Source: Rubrivivax sp. (GTDB taxonomy: Bacteria > Pseudomonadota > Gammaproteobacteria > Burkholderiales > Burkholderiaceae_C). Taken from it: 34,357 bases of DNA. Both the position numbers and the translations under genes were made by a program. The notes beneath the pieces were generated by a model. That model did not search any database, was not told the origin of the DNA, and was given only the letters and a program-made list of their open reading frames with translations. Each line of letters starts with the position of its first letter. Within the stretch, counting starts at the first letter, position 1. Below are positions 16,590 to 24,701 of this stretch, in pieces. The stretch spans positions 1 through 34,357 of the forward strand of contig JAHCKS010000057.1 of NCBI GenBank assembly GCA_026125665.1. The letters run 5' to 3'.

Positions 16590-16640
16590 TCTTCCGCCCT
16601 TCCTCCCTTGCCCCCCGTGCCCGCCAACACCGCCCCACCG

Positions 16641-17069
16641 ATGCTGCTCTTCGTCTATGGCTCGCTGAAGGAAGGCTTTCCCAACTTCCACGTCAACCGC
16701 GGCCGGCGCGTCCCCGGCGCCTTCCGCACCGTGCAGCGCTACCCGCTTTTCCTCGCCGACGGCGCGCTGCCCTGCCTGCTGCCGCAGCCCGGCAGCGGCC
16801 ACCACATCCTCGGCCAGCTGTTCGAGGTGCAGGCCGGGCAGCTCGCGGCGATGGACGCGCTCGAGCGCGTCGGCGAGCCCGGCGGCTACGACCGCCTGAC
16901 CATCGACGTGGAACCGGCCGACGACGAGGCGCGCAGCGCCGCACCGGCGGCTGCGCCGATCGCCGCCTTCGTCTACGTGCAGCATGAGGCGCGGCTGCGC
17001 CCCGGCGGGCGGCACGTCGGGCCGGTGGCCGAGTACACGCTGGAGCACGCGAAGGCCCTGCGCTGGTGA
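16641..17069 (+). CDS. Gamma-glutamylcyclotransferase-fold protein
   Basis: A 142-residue protein of the GGCT-like/AIG2 fold. It opens with F-V-Y-G-S-L-K-E-G (residues 4-12), the substrate-binding loop of the family. It continues with M-D-A-L-E-R-V-G-E-P-G-G-Y, where the Glu of the M-D-x-L-E motif is the usual catalytic position. The Y-V segment near the end (F-V-Y-V-Q) fits the fold. Family members cleave gamma-glutamyl amides to 5-oxoproline, but many bacterial homologues have no proven substrate. ATG 16641 directly precedes the motif. The gene is divergent from TetR and 85 bases upstream of the SDR gene. Confidence 0.88.
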   Translation: MLLFVYGSLKEGFPNFHVNRGRRVPGAFRTVQRYPLFLADGALPCLLPQPGSGHHILGQLFEVQAGQLAAMDALERVGEPGGYDRLTIDVEPADDEARSAAPAAAPIAAFVYVQHEARLRPGGRHVGPVAEYTLEHAKALRW

Positions 17070-17117
17070 GCACGACCGGGCCACGCGCCGCTGTCAGCCT
17101 GGCGCCAGCGGAGGCGC

Positions 17118-17123
17118 TACAAT
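17118..17123 (+). promoter_or_regulatory. Candidate -10 element upstream of the SDR gene
   Basis: TACAAT at 17118-17123 is an AT-rich hexamer, rare in this GC-rich sequence, 31 bases before the ATG. No good -35 is found at 16-18 bases; CTGTCA at 17091 would need a 21-base spacer. GGAG lies about eight bases before the start codon as the ribosome binding site. Confidence 0.45.
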
Positions 17124-17154
17124 GCTGCACCGCAACATAGACCGGAGACAACCC

Positions 17155-17970
17155 ATGGAACTGGCTGACAAGGTGGCCGTCATCACCGGCGGCGCCAGCG
17201 GCATCGGCCGCGCGCTGGCCGCGGCCATGGCGCGCCGCGGCGTGAAGGGCCTGGCGCTGGTGGACCAGAGCGAGGCGGTCGAGGACGTCGCGGCCAAGCT
17301 CAACGCCGAGGCGGGCCGCGTGTTCGCCATCCCGTTCCAGGGCAACACCACCGACGAGAGGTTCCGCGCTTCCGTCTTCGACGCCATCACGCAGAAGTTC
17401 GGCCGCGTCACGCTGTGCGTGCCCGCCGCCGGCATCACCCGCGACGACCTCGCGGTGCGCGTGGACAAGAACACCGGCCGCGCGCGCATCTACCCGGTGG
17501 AGCAGTTCAAGCTCGTCGTCGACGTCAACCTCATCGCGCCGGTGTACTGGGCGCTGGAGATGATCGGCCGCATCGCCGAGGACCGCGCGGCGCGCGGCCT
17601 GAAGCGCTGGACGCCCGAGGAAGGCATGCAGGGCTCGGTGGTCTTCATCGGCTCGATCTCGTCGCAGGGCAACCGCGGGCAGATCTCGTACGCCAGCACC
17701 AAGGCCGGCCTCGAAGGCGCGGCGGCGACGATCATGAAGGAGGCCATGTTCTACGGCGTGCGCTGCAGCGTCATCCATCCCGGCTTCACCGACACGCCGA
17801 TGGTGCGCGCGCTCGGCCAGGACTACGTGGCGAAGAACATCCTGCCGTTCACGCAGCTCGGCCGGCTGATCCAGCCCGAGGAGATCGCCGACGCGATCTG
17901 CTTCATGCTCGCCAACGCCGCGGTGAGCGGCGAGCTGTGGGTGGACGCCGGCTGGCACGCGCCGGCCTGA
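17155..17970 (+). CDS. Short-chain dehydrogenase/reductase next to PhaC
   Basis: A 271-residue classical SDR. The cofactor loop is T-G-G-A-S-G-I-G (11-18), the active site is Y179-A-S-T-K183 with serines at 167/169, and Asn125 sits in D-V-N-L-I. The usual N-N-A-G after strand 4 is V-P-A-A-G. Acidic D37 after strand 2 (A-L-V-D-Q) suggests preference for NAD(H) over NADP(H). The enzyme oxidises or reduces a hydroxy/keto substrate. Its position 70 bases upstream of the PHA synthase suggests hydroxyacyl metabolism, but it is not a recognisable PhaB. ATG 17155 has GGAG upstream. Confidence 0.9.
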   Translation: MELADKVAVITGGASGIGRALAAAMARRGVKGLALVDQSEAVEDVAAKLNAEAGRVFAIPFQGNTTDERFRASVFDAITQKFGRVTLCVPAAGITRDDLAVRVDKNTGRARIYPVEQFKLVVDVNLIAPVYWALEMIGRIAEDRAARGLKRWTPEEGMQGSVVFIGSISSQGNRGQISYASTKAGLEGAAATIMKEAMFYGVRCSVIHPGFTDTPMVRALGQDYVAKNILPFTQLGRLIQPEEIADAICFMLANAAVSGELWVDAGWHAPA

Positions 17971-18040
17971 GCCCGCACAGGACTCGGGCGAGGCGCGGGC
18001 ACGGCCGCCCGCTTCCCACAACAAGAGCCGAGGAGACGAC

Positions 18041-19789
18041 GTGACGAAGACGAACAAGGGGTCCGTGCCCGCGGCACAGGACTTCGACCGCGAGTTCCGC
18101 GCGCAGCTGGCGCAGATGACGGCCGGCATCGCGCCGATGGCCTTCACCAGCGCCTGGGCCGACTGGGCGATGCACCTGGCCCTCTCGCCGGCAAGGCGGC
18201 TGGAGCTGCGGCAGGAGCTGGTCGAGCGCGCCAGCGACACCTGGGCCTTCGCGCTGCGCGCGCTGGCCGGCCAGCCGCTGCCGCCCGACGACCACTTCGA
18301 AGGCCCCGCCGACCGGCGCTTCGCCGGCGCGGCGTGGTCGCAGTGGCCGTTCAACGTCTACGCCCGCGCCTACCAGAACAGCGCCGCGCTGCTGCACGAG
18401 GCGGTGCAGGGCGTGGGCGGCGTCACGGACTACCACGCGCAGCTGATGGAGTTCGCCGTGCGCATGCTGCTGGACGCCAGCTCGCCGGCGAACTACCTCG
18501 GCTCCAACCCCGAGCTGCTGACGCTGACGCAGGCCGAGCAGGGCCAGAACCTCGTGCGCGGCGTGCAGAACTGGCTGGAGGACCTGCACCACACCGTCGA
18601 AGGCACGGCCCCTGCCGGCGCCGAGGCGTTCGAGGTCGGCAAGACGGTGGCCGTGACGCCGGGCAAGGTGGTCTTCCGCAACGAGCTGATCGAGCTGATC
18701 CAGTACGAGCCGACGACGACGAGCACGCACGCCGAGCCGCTGCTCGTCGTGCCGGCGTGGATCATGAAGTACTACATCCTCGACCTGAGCCCGCGCAACT
18801 CGCTCGTCAAGTACCTGGTCGACCAGGGCCACACGGTGTTCATGATCTCGTGGAAGAACCCCGACGAGCGCGACCGCGAGCTCGGCATGGACGACTACGT
18901 CGACAAGGGCTTCCGCGCCGCGCTGGACGCCGTGACCGCCATCGTGCCGAAGCGCAAGGTGCACGCCGTGGGCTACTGCATCGGCGGCACGCTGCTGGCC
19001 ATCGGCGCCGCGGCGCTGGCGCGCGACGACGACGCGCGGCTGGCCTCGGTGACGATGTTCGCCGCGCAGACCGACTTCTCCGAGCCGGGCGAGCTGGCCT
19101 TCTTCATCAACCCGAGTCAGCTGGCGCTGCTCGAGGCGACGATGCACAGGAAGGGCGTGCTCGAGAGCCGGCAGATGGGCGGCGCCTTCGCGCTGCTGCG
19201 CTCGCAGGACCTGGTGTGGCAGCCCATCGTCAACAACTACCTCAAGGGCCAGCGCGACCCGATGATCGACCTGATGGCCTGGAACGCCGACGGCACGCGC
19301 ATGCCCTGGCGCATGCACACCGAGTACCTGTACCGGCTGTACCTGGACAACGAGCTGGCGACCAACCGCTTCCCGGTGGGCGGCCAGCGCGTGCGGCTGT
19401 CGGACATCGACCTGCCGATGTTCGTCGTCGGCACCGAGACCGACCACGTCGCGCCGTGGAAGTCGGTGTACAAGACCGACAACCTCGTGCGCTCCGACGA
19501 CTTCACGTTCCTGCTCACCAGCGGCGGGCACAACGCGGGCATCGTCTGCGGGCCGGTGCACCCCAAGCGCCACTACCGCATGAAGACCCGGCGGCTGAAG
19601 GACCCGTACCTCGCGCCGGAAGACTGGATCGAGGCGGCAACGAAACACGAGGGCTCGTGGTGGCCGGCCTGGCAGCAGTGGCTGGTGCAGCACTCGGGCG
19701 GGCAGGTCAAGCCGCCGGCGCTGGGTGCGCCGCGCAAGGGCTACGAGGTGATCGACGACGCGCCGGGGCGGTACGTGCGGCAGCGCTGA
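18041..19789 (+). CDS. phaC: Class I poly(3-hydroxyalkanoate) synthase
   Basis: A 582-residue PHA synthase, close to the ~590 residues of class I enzymes. It polymerises (R)-3-hydroxyacyl-CoA into polyester granules in the cytoplasm. The alpha/beta-hydrolase core carries the lipase-like box G-Y-C-I-G-G with nucleophile Cys313, followed by Asp468 (G-T-E-T-D-H-V-A-P-W) and His497 (S-G-G-H-N-A-G). This matches the Cys-Asp-His triad of the Cupriavidus enzyme. W-N-A-D-G-T-R-M-P and P-W-K-S-V-Y are typical. The start is GTG 18041, with GAGGAG about five bases upstream. No phaA, phaB, phaR or phasin gene is in the window. Confidence 0.96.
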   Translation: MTKTNKGSVPAAQDFDREFRAQLAQMTAGIAPMAFTSAWADWAMHLALSPARRLELRQELVERASDTWAFALRALAGQPLPPDDHFEGPADRRFAGAAWSQWPFNVYARAYQNSAALLHEAVQGVGGVTDYHAQLMEFAVRMLLDASSPANYLGSNPELLTLTQAEQGQNLVRGVQNWLEDLHHTVEGTAPAGAEAFEVGKTVAVTPGKVVFRNELIELIQYEPTTTSTHAEPLLVVPAWIMKYYILDLSPRNSLVKYLVDQGHTVFMISWKNPDERDRELGMDDYVDKGFRAALDAVTAIVPKRKVHAVGYCIGGTLLAIGAAALARDDDARLASVTMFAAQTDFSEPGELAFFINPSQLALLEATMHRKGVLESRQMGGAFALLRSQDLVWQPIVNNYLKGQRDPMIDLMAWNADGTRMPWRMHTEYLYRLYLDNELATNRFPVGGQRVRLSDIDLPMFVVGTETDHVAPWKSVYKTDNLVRSDDFTFLLTSGGHNAGIVCGPVHPKRHYRMKTRRLKDPYLAPEDWIEAATKHEGSWWPAWQQWLVQHSGGQVKPPALGAPRKGYEVIDDAPGRYVRQR

Positions 19790-19906
19790 CGACGCGCCCG
19801 GGCGGTGCGCCCTGGCCCGCCGGCAAACCGGACCGCATCAACCGCTTCAGGGCTCCGCAAGAGCCGGCTTGATCTGAGCCAGCAGCACGGGCAGGGCCAC
19901 CAGCGG

Positions 19907-20212
19907 TCATCCGGCGACATATTGCGGCTGCGCTGTGCGCAGCACCTCATCGCGGAAGTACCGGCTCAGGTCCTCGGCCGTGCGCAGGTCGACCTTGCGG
20001 CCGCCCAGCAGCGGCGACAGCTCGATCTCGATCTGCGCCATGTCCAGCAGCGTCGTGCGGCTGCCGGGCCCGAACTCGACGAGCAGGTCGACGTCGCTGT
20101 CCGGCCGGGCATTGCCCGCGAGCTGGGAGCCGAACAGCGACAGCTTGCGGATGCGATGGCGCCGGCACAACTCACTCAGCGCATCGGGATCGATCGGCAG
20201 GCGCGCGCCCAT
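19907..20212 (-). CDS. Minimal nucleotidyltransferase (MNT/MntA-like), no HEPN partner seen
   Basis: A 101-residue single-domain nucleotidyltransferase. The core motif G-S-x10-D-x-D is present as G-S-Q-L-A-G-N-A-R-P-D-S-D-V-D (about 28-42), and a third acidic position follows in K-V-D-L-R. Such proteins usually pair with a HEPN-domain RNase and silence it by AMPylation in MntA-HepT modules. Here nothing HEPN-like is encoded in the 117 bases downstream or 233 bases upstream. ATG 20212 is supported by AAAGGAG eight bases before it. The gene is convergent to phaC. Confidence 0.85.
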   Translation of the reverse strand: MGARLPIDPDALSELCRRHRIRKLSLFGSQLAGNARPDSDVDLLVEFGPGSRTTLLDMAQIEIELSPLLGGRKVDLRTAEDLSRYFRDEVLRTAQPQYVAG

Positions 20213-20445
20213 GATCAGGACTCCTTTGGTGTCCGGCTGCGGCACTCGCATCACCGCGGCCTCGGCGCCGGCGGTGCATCGGTCGAACCAGGCGATACCG
20301 GGTACTTCGGCGGGCGACCCTTCGACATCCGGCCATCGTAGCGGAGCCAACGCGCCCGTACAGTGGTGCGGTGCTTCTCAGGCGACGAGGTCGTACCGCG
20401 TCAGGGATGCCGCTGTGAGCTGCCTGCGATGGTGCCGACCCTGGC

Positions 20446-20844
20446 ATGACGTGCGCCGCCGTCTCGAACGAGATGGTGCAGATGCTGTGCGGCGACGACC
20501 CGATGAAGAAGCAGCTGCTGCTGCAAGGCGGCGGCTTCACGACCATCTACGCGCCCGACGGGCAGCTGATGCACGAGCCGATTCCCGAAGACCAGGACGG
20601 CATCGTCTACGCCGACCTCGACCTCGGCATGATCGCCCTGGCCAAGGCCGCCGCCGACCCCGCCGGCCACTACGCGCGGCCCGAAGTGACGCGGCTGCTG
20701 CTGAACCAGACGCCCGGCGACCGCGTGGTGGTGCGCGCCGCGCCGGCGGCGGAGCTGGGGCGCGGCAGCGAGGGCGAGGCGGCGGTGGTGGCGACGCGCG
20801 GCGATGCAATCGGCGAAGGGCCGGCGGTGCGGCGCGCGGGCTGA
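20446..20844 (+). pseudogene. C-terminal remnant of a nitrilase
   Basis: An open frame of 132 residues whose first ~95 match only the C-terminal part of aliphatic nitrilases: a V-S-N-E-M-V-Q-M-L segment, G-G-G-F-T-T-I-Y-A-P-D-G, Y-A-D-L-D-L-G-M-I and K-A-A-A-D-P-A-G-H-Y-A-R-P-E-V-T-R-L-L-L. Full enzymes are about 340-350 residues, with the catalytic Glu, Lys and Cys upstream of this region. All of them are missing, and an in-frame TGA stands ten codons before the ATG. The remainder of the frame (about 105-132) is Ala/Gly/Arg-rich and may be unrelated. Most likely it is a decayed gene. Confidence 0.8.
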
Positions 20845-21114
20845 ATGCCGCGACGCTGCGACGCCCACCTACTTCCACCGTTCGCGCGGCTCGGCCGCCG
20901 GCAGGCCCCGCGGGGAGCGGGTTGGTTGGCGGAGGCGGTGTCGGCCTTCATTGCCTCACCTGTCGAAGCGGCGGCGTCATTGGCGGCTCTGCAGCGCGAC
21001 CGGCCGTTGCCGAACGAACGGGTTACTCACGGTGACGGACATGAAGAAACCGTCGCCCGCGCGCAGGAGTCCGCATGAGGTGAAGCGGGCACCGGGCTCT
21101 CGGAGCCAGCATAG

Positions 21115-22677
21115 TTACTCCGGGATGCCGGCGAGACCGAGCGTGGCCAGGTAGCGGTCGATGTACTCCGGCTCACTCCAGACCTGGAGCGCACGGCACT
21201 TCGAGACAGTCAGTCCCGGCGACAGGGCAAGCAGGCGCTGCGCCGCGACCCGGGCCTCGTCCAATCTGCCGAGTTCCACCAGGCAGCTGATCACCACGCG
21301 GTGAGTCGTGTGGTTGTCCGGTGCTTCGCGCAACGAACGCAGCCCGGCCGACAAGGCGTCGTCGAACCTCCCGACTCTCCTGTAGGCGGCTGCAAGCCCC
21401 GTCATGAAGGCCGAGGTCAGGGGATCGAGCGGGCTGAGCCGGATCGCGCGCTGAAAGTGCGCTATCGCCGCGGCCGCCTGCCCGACGTACATGCGAATCC
21501 ATCCGGCGGCGTGTGCGACCCACGCCGAATTCGGGTTCAAGACCAGCGCTCGCTCGATGGCGTGCAGCGCTTCGTCGTGCCGGCGGGCAAGCCAGCTCAG
21601 CGACATGGCGGCGTTGGCCAGAGTGTCCGGGTCGTCGCGGTGATCCTGCAAGGCCTCTTCGGCCAGCCTGATCCCCTCGCGGATACCCGCGTCGTCGGCC
21701 CAGGACTGGCTCTTGCGCCAACCCTGCATGCGCGCGCACATGGACTTGGCGTACGAATACCCCGGGTCCAGGGCGATCGCCTGTTTGAGATACCCCATCC
21801 CCTCCTCGTTTCCCGCCCGGGTCGCCAACGGAGTGAAGTGCACCATGGCACGAAGGCAGAGGTCGTAGGCGCGCAAGCTCGTCGTCGGCTTCGCTCGCGC
21901 GCGCTCGATCTCCGCCCGTCGCAGACTCGGCTCGATGGCGCCGACGACGCTCTCGGTGAGCCGGTCCTGCAAGTCGAAGATGTCCTGCACGTCGGCGTCG
22001 ATGCGGCCGGCCCAGATGTGTCGACCGGTCTCCGCATCGACCAGCTGGCCGACGACGCGAACGTGCGTGTCGATTCGACGGAAGCTGCCCTCGAGCACGT
22101 AGCGCACGCCCAGTTCGCGCCCGACCTGTTTCACGTTCACCGCCCGGCCCTTGTACGTGAAGCTGGAGCTGCGCGCGATGACGAAGAAGGTCCGCACGCG
22201 CGAGAGCGCGGTGATGATGTCGTCGACCACCCCGTCGATGAAGTACTCCTGCTGCGGATCGCCGCTGAGGTTCTCGAACGGCAGCACCGCCAGCGAGGGC
22301 TGGTCCGGCAATGTCAGTGCAGAGGCCTCCTGGGGCGGCGCCCCCGGCATGGCGGGTGCCGGCAAAACGGTCGACACCCCTTCGGTCACCGCCACTCCCA
22401 GCTTGTAGCCCCTGCCCGATACGTTGACCACCGCCTGCGCGCCCAGCAGCTTGCGCAGCGCCGAGACCTGCACGGTGATGTTGTTCTCCTCGACCACCAG
22501 CCCGGGCCAGACGCGCTCCAGCAACTCGTCCTTGCTGACGAACCGCTCGCGGTGTTCGATCAGGCACAGCAGCAGGTCGAATGCCCGCCCCCCGAGTACG
22601 ACGTCGGCGCCTTCGGCGACGACACGGCGTTCGTCGGGCCTGACTTCGAATCGGCCGAGGAAGAAGCGGTTCGACAC
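21115..22677 (-). CDS. Winged-helix regulator with TolB-like and TPR domains
   Basis: A 520-residue protein. The N-terminal OmpR/CadC-type winged helix (about 5-97) has L-G-G-R-A-F-D-L-L, S-K-D-E-L-L-E-R-V-W-P and V-S-G-R-G-Y. Next comes a TolB-N-like domain (about 125-265, S-L-A-V-L-P-F-E-N-L-S-G-D and V-V-D-D-I-I-T-A-L-S-R), then several tetratricopeptide repeats (about 285-500, for example Y-L-K-Q-A-I-A-L-D-P-G and A-I-E-R-A-L-V-L-N-P-N-S). This layout is common in proteobacterial transcription factors related to CadC and to class III adenylate-cyclase accessory regions. No membrane helix is visible, so it is probably cytoplasmic. The start is GTG 22677 with GGGAGG seven bases upstream. 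It is divergent from a small lipoprotein gene. Confidence 0.88.
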   Translation of the reverse strand: MSNRFFLGRFEVRPDERRVVAEGADVVLGGRAFDLLLCLIEHRERFVSKDELLERVWPGLVVEENNITVQVSALRKLLGAQAVVNVSGRGYKLGVAVTEGVSTVLPAPAMPGAPPQEASALTLPDQPSLAVLPFENLSGDPQQEYFIDGVVDDIITALSRVRTFFVIARSSSFTYKGRAVNVKQVGRELGVRYVLEGSFRRIDTHVRVVGQLVDAETGRHIWAGRIDADVQDIFDLQDRLTESVVGAIEPSLRRAEIERARAKPTTSLRAYDLCLRAMVHFTPLATRAGNEEGMGYLKQAIALDPGYSYAKSMCARMQGWRKSQSWADDAGIREGIRLAEEALQDHRDDPDTLANAAMSLSWLARRHDEALHAIERALVLNPNSAWVAHAAGWIRMYVGQAAAAIAHFQRAIRLSPLDPLTSAFMTGLAAAYRRVGRFDDALSAGLRSLREAPDNHTTHRVVISCLVELGRLDEARVAAQRLLALSPGLTVSKCRALQVWSEPEYIDRYLATLGLAGIPE

Positions 22678-22828
22678 GAGTCGGCCTCCCGACGCCGACA
22701 GGTCCGGCAGGCAGCGCCGGACTTGCGAATGCTTAGCAGACGATTAGGAACGCCTAGGGACGCAACGGTAGCTCACCGCGGACAGTTCATCCACCGGCGG
22801 TGACCGTGGGCAAGCCAAGGAGATGACG

Positions 22829-23065
22829 ATGAACTCGATCCCCCATCCCCGTATCGCAACGCAGGGCAGCGCCATGGGCGATGCGCGGCGCGTGAGGATC
22901 CTTCTGACCCTCGCCGCCGTTGCGCTTGCCGCCTTGACTCTGGGGTGTGACTCGCTGCCTACGTCGAAGTTGACAGACCCCTTGATCGGTCAAGGCTTGT
23001 GCGTCCCCCCGCCCGACTCCCGGCAAGGAAACCAAGTGTCCAGTCAATCCGGGACGGAGTGTTGA
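22829..23065 (+). CDS. Small putative lipoprotein
   Basis: A 78-residue protein. A basic segment (A-R-R-V-R) and hydrophobic stretch (I-L-L-T-L-A-A-V-A-L-A-A) lead to the lipobox L-T-L-G-C40, followed by D-S; Asp at +2 can retain lipoproteins in the inner membrane of E. coli. The mature part is only about 39 residues, with two more cysteines and low-complexity Gln/Ser at the end. AAGGAG ends directly before the ATG at 22823 but sits six bases before the ATG at 22829, so 22829 is preferred. A third ATG at 22874, with AGGG upstream, would give a more standard signal length. It is divergent from the winged-helix/TPR gene, which may control it. Function unknown. Confidence 0.6.
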   Translation: MNSIPHPRIATQGSAMGDARRVRILLTLAAVALAALTLGCDSLPTSKLTDPLIGQGLCVPPPDSRQGNQVSSQSGTEC

Positions 23066-23662
23066 TTCTGATGACTCATGGCTGATGCTGAAGCGCGTCG
23101 TCTCGGATCTGTGTGCCGCAGGAAGTGCAACCAGACCCAATCCTCTCACGTCGGCAATGGGTCGTTGGCGGGTGCCGACCGGCGCGGACTGGACACCCGA
23201 AATCAGTCTGAACCCGACTCGGGATCGCTCCGCCTGTTCGGGTTACGCAGCCATCCCCGCCGCAGACCATCGCCACCCAGACCACCCCCGATCCCCCGCA
23301 AAGGGCCTTGCGGGCAGCGCCCGGCGCGCATCTGTGGCGGCGAGCCCGGACACGAACAGTCCAGTGCACTGTTCGTGCCTGGCGAGCGACCGGGCGCTTG
23401 CGCCCGGTGCGGCCTGCAAGGCGAGCAGCGCAGTGTCTTGTGGCCCGCGCGCGTACTCGCGCGCTTCCACTTCTGACTCGCGCGGCTGTCCGAGTGGCAC
23501 GAGCGAAGCGAGTGCAACGAGTTCCGCGCGTGGGCCACAAGACCGCGCAGCGCAGGGGAGTTGGCTCGCGCAGCGAGCCGACCGCCGCAGCTGTGCGCCG
23601 GGCGCTGCCCGCAAAGCCCTTTGCGGCGCGCGACCTCACCCGGTCGCGGCCGCCAGAAAGCC
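23066..23662. other. 597 bp noncoding interval holding the structured element
   Basis: No credible gene is found between the lipoprotein stop and the end of the convergent hydrolase gene. Bases 23066-23294 show nothing clear apart from short GC-rich inverted motifs. Bases 23295-23626 carry nested inverted repeats, listed separately. Confidence 0.7.
23295..23626. repeat. ~330 bp element of nested inverted repeats (structured RNA or MITE-like)
   Basis: The outer arms 23296-23327 and 23595-23626 are reverse complements at 31 of 32 positions, and the pairing continues imperfectly to 23342/23583. Each outer arm is itself a short hairpin. Inside are a perfect 10 bp stem (23351-23360 with 23368-23377), a 9 bp stem (23389-23397 with 23400-23408), a long stem (about 23435-23453 with 23525-23543, one bulge) and a 6 bp stem (23563-23568 with 23574-23579). 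The centre contains GAGCGAAGCGAG. No transposase is present. Similar-looking multi-hairpin repeats occur, from memory, in Burkholderiales genomes, but I cannot name this family. Confidence 0.8.
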
Positions 23663-24634
23663 TCAGTCCTCGAACCGCCCCAGCCTCACCGCCGTCCCCC
23701 CCGGCTTGAGGTTTTTCGTCCCCGGCATCACCAGCACCGTGTCGTCGTAGGGCGTCACGAAGACGTGTTCGCCGTCCTGCGCGATGGGCGTGCCGGCCTT
23801 GGGGATGACGGACATGGCCACCGTCGGCACCAGGAACCTGAACTCGTTGCTGCGCGCCACCACGGGCTCGGTCACGCGCACCAGGCGCTGGCGCTCGGGC
23901 AGCGGCAGGCGCACGTGGGCGTTCACCCACGCCGCTTCGGCCAGCCCGGTGAGGCCGAGGAAACGCACCACGGTGTCGTGCGCCACGTCGGCGGCGGCGG
24001 CTTCCCAGTGCTGGCCGCATTCGACGAGCAGCGCGCGGTGCTTCAGGTCGTTCGGGTCGCCGAAACCACCGCGCTCCACCATGCGCAGCCCGGCCGGGTG
24101 GCCGGTGTCGACGAGCAGGATGCCGGGCATGCCGAGCTCGCGCGCGAAGGCGGCGTTCTTGTCCTGCGTGCCGCACACCATCAGCGGCGCGCAGGGTTCG
24201 CTCATCGAGTGGATGTCCAGCAGCAGCTCGCTGGCGTCGACGAAGGGGCGCAGCTCGCGCGCGCGGCGCAGCTCGGCGCTGTCGCGTGCGCCGAGCAGCA
24301 CCTCGTCGGCCCACACGCGGTTCAGGTCTTCGTCGATGCAGCGGCTGGCGAAGGGGTGCGCCGCGTCGAAACACTGGAAGGCGGCGACGTTGGCGAAGGC
24401 GCAGATCAGCCGCCCGCACGCCGGGCGCCAGGCGCCCTTCGCGATCTCGCCGAGCAGCCAGTCGACCGCGATGGCGCCGCAAATCTCATTGCCGTGCGTC
24501 AGCGCCTGGATCATCACGCGCGGGCCGGGCTTGCCGGTGTCCCAGGCGTGCACGAAGTCGACGCCCGTGCCGCCGTCGCGCCAGCGCTCGATGACGGGCG
24601 GCTTCAGTTCGATGGCGGGGGCGCGTCCAGCCAC
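23663..24634 (-). CDS. Aspartoacylase/succinylglutamate desuccinylase-family hydrolase
   Basis: A zinc-dependent acyl-amino-acid hydrolase of about 323 residues. The first metal motif is T-H-G-N-E (about 43-47), and the third ligand is the His of D-I-H-S-M-S. D-L-N-R-V-W is the usual substrate-carboxylate segment. The C-terminal half (V-P-T-V-A-M-S-V-I-P-K-A-G-T-P-I) is the beta-barrel domain typical of this family. It would remove an acyl group from an N-acyl amino acid in the cytoplasm. The start is uncertain: GTG 24634, TTG 24643 and GTG 24667 are possible, and 24634 is chosen because the conserved sequence starts about ten residues later. It is the last gene of a long same-strand run, 67 bases after hicB. 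Confidence 0.85.
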   Translation of the reverse strand: MAGRAPAIELKPPVIERWRDGGTGVDFVHAWDTGKPGPRVMIQALTHGNEICGAIAVDWLLGEIAKGAWRPACGRLICAFANVAAFQCFDAAHPFASRCIDEDLNRVWADEVLLGARDSAELRRARELRPFVDASELLLDIHSMSEPCAPLMVCGTQDKNAAFARELGMPGILLVDTGHPAGLRMVERGGFGDPNDLKHRALLVECGQHWEAAAADVAHDTVVRFLGLTGLAEAAWVNAHVRLPLPERQRLVRVTEPVVARSNEFRFLVPTVAMSVIPKAGTPIAQDGEHVFVTPYDDTVLVMPGTKNLKPGGTAVRLGRFED

Positions 24635-24701
24635 GTCGCTCAACCCTGGCGCAGCCTGCCCGCACACGGCCGGTTCGGGCCACTCGACCCGACCCGCAGC
24701 T

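Noticed and set aside
16335-17084. Open frames antisense to the gamma-glutamylcyclotransferase-like gene
   Set aside because: The plus-strand product has the clear Y-G-S-L-K-E-G family motif; the antisense product has none.
20213-20350. Longer N-terminus for the nucleotidyltransferase
   Set aside because: The extra 46 residues match nothing known, and AAAGGAG correctly precedes the ATG at 20212.
23078-23750. Several open frames across the multi-hairpin element
   Set aside because: Both strands stay open because of the GC-rich inverted repeats. The translations are low-complexity and mirror each other, so the segment is treated as noncoding.
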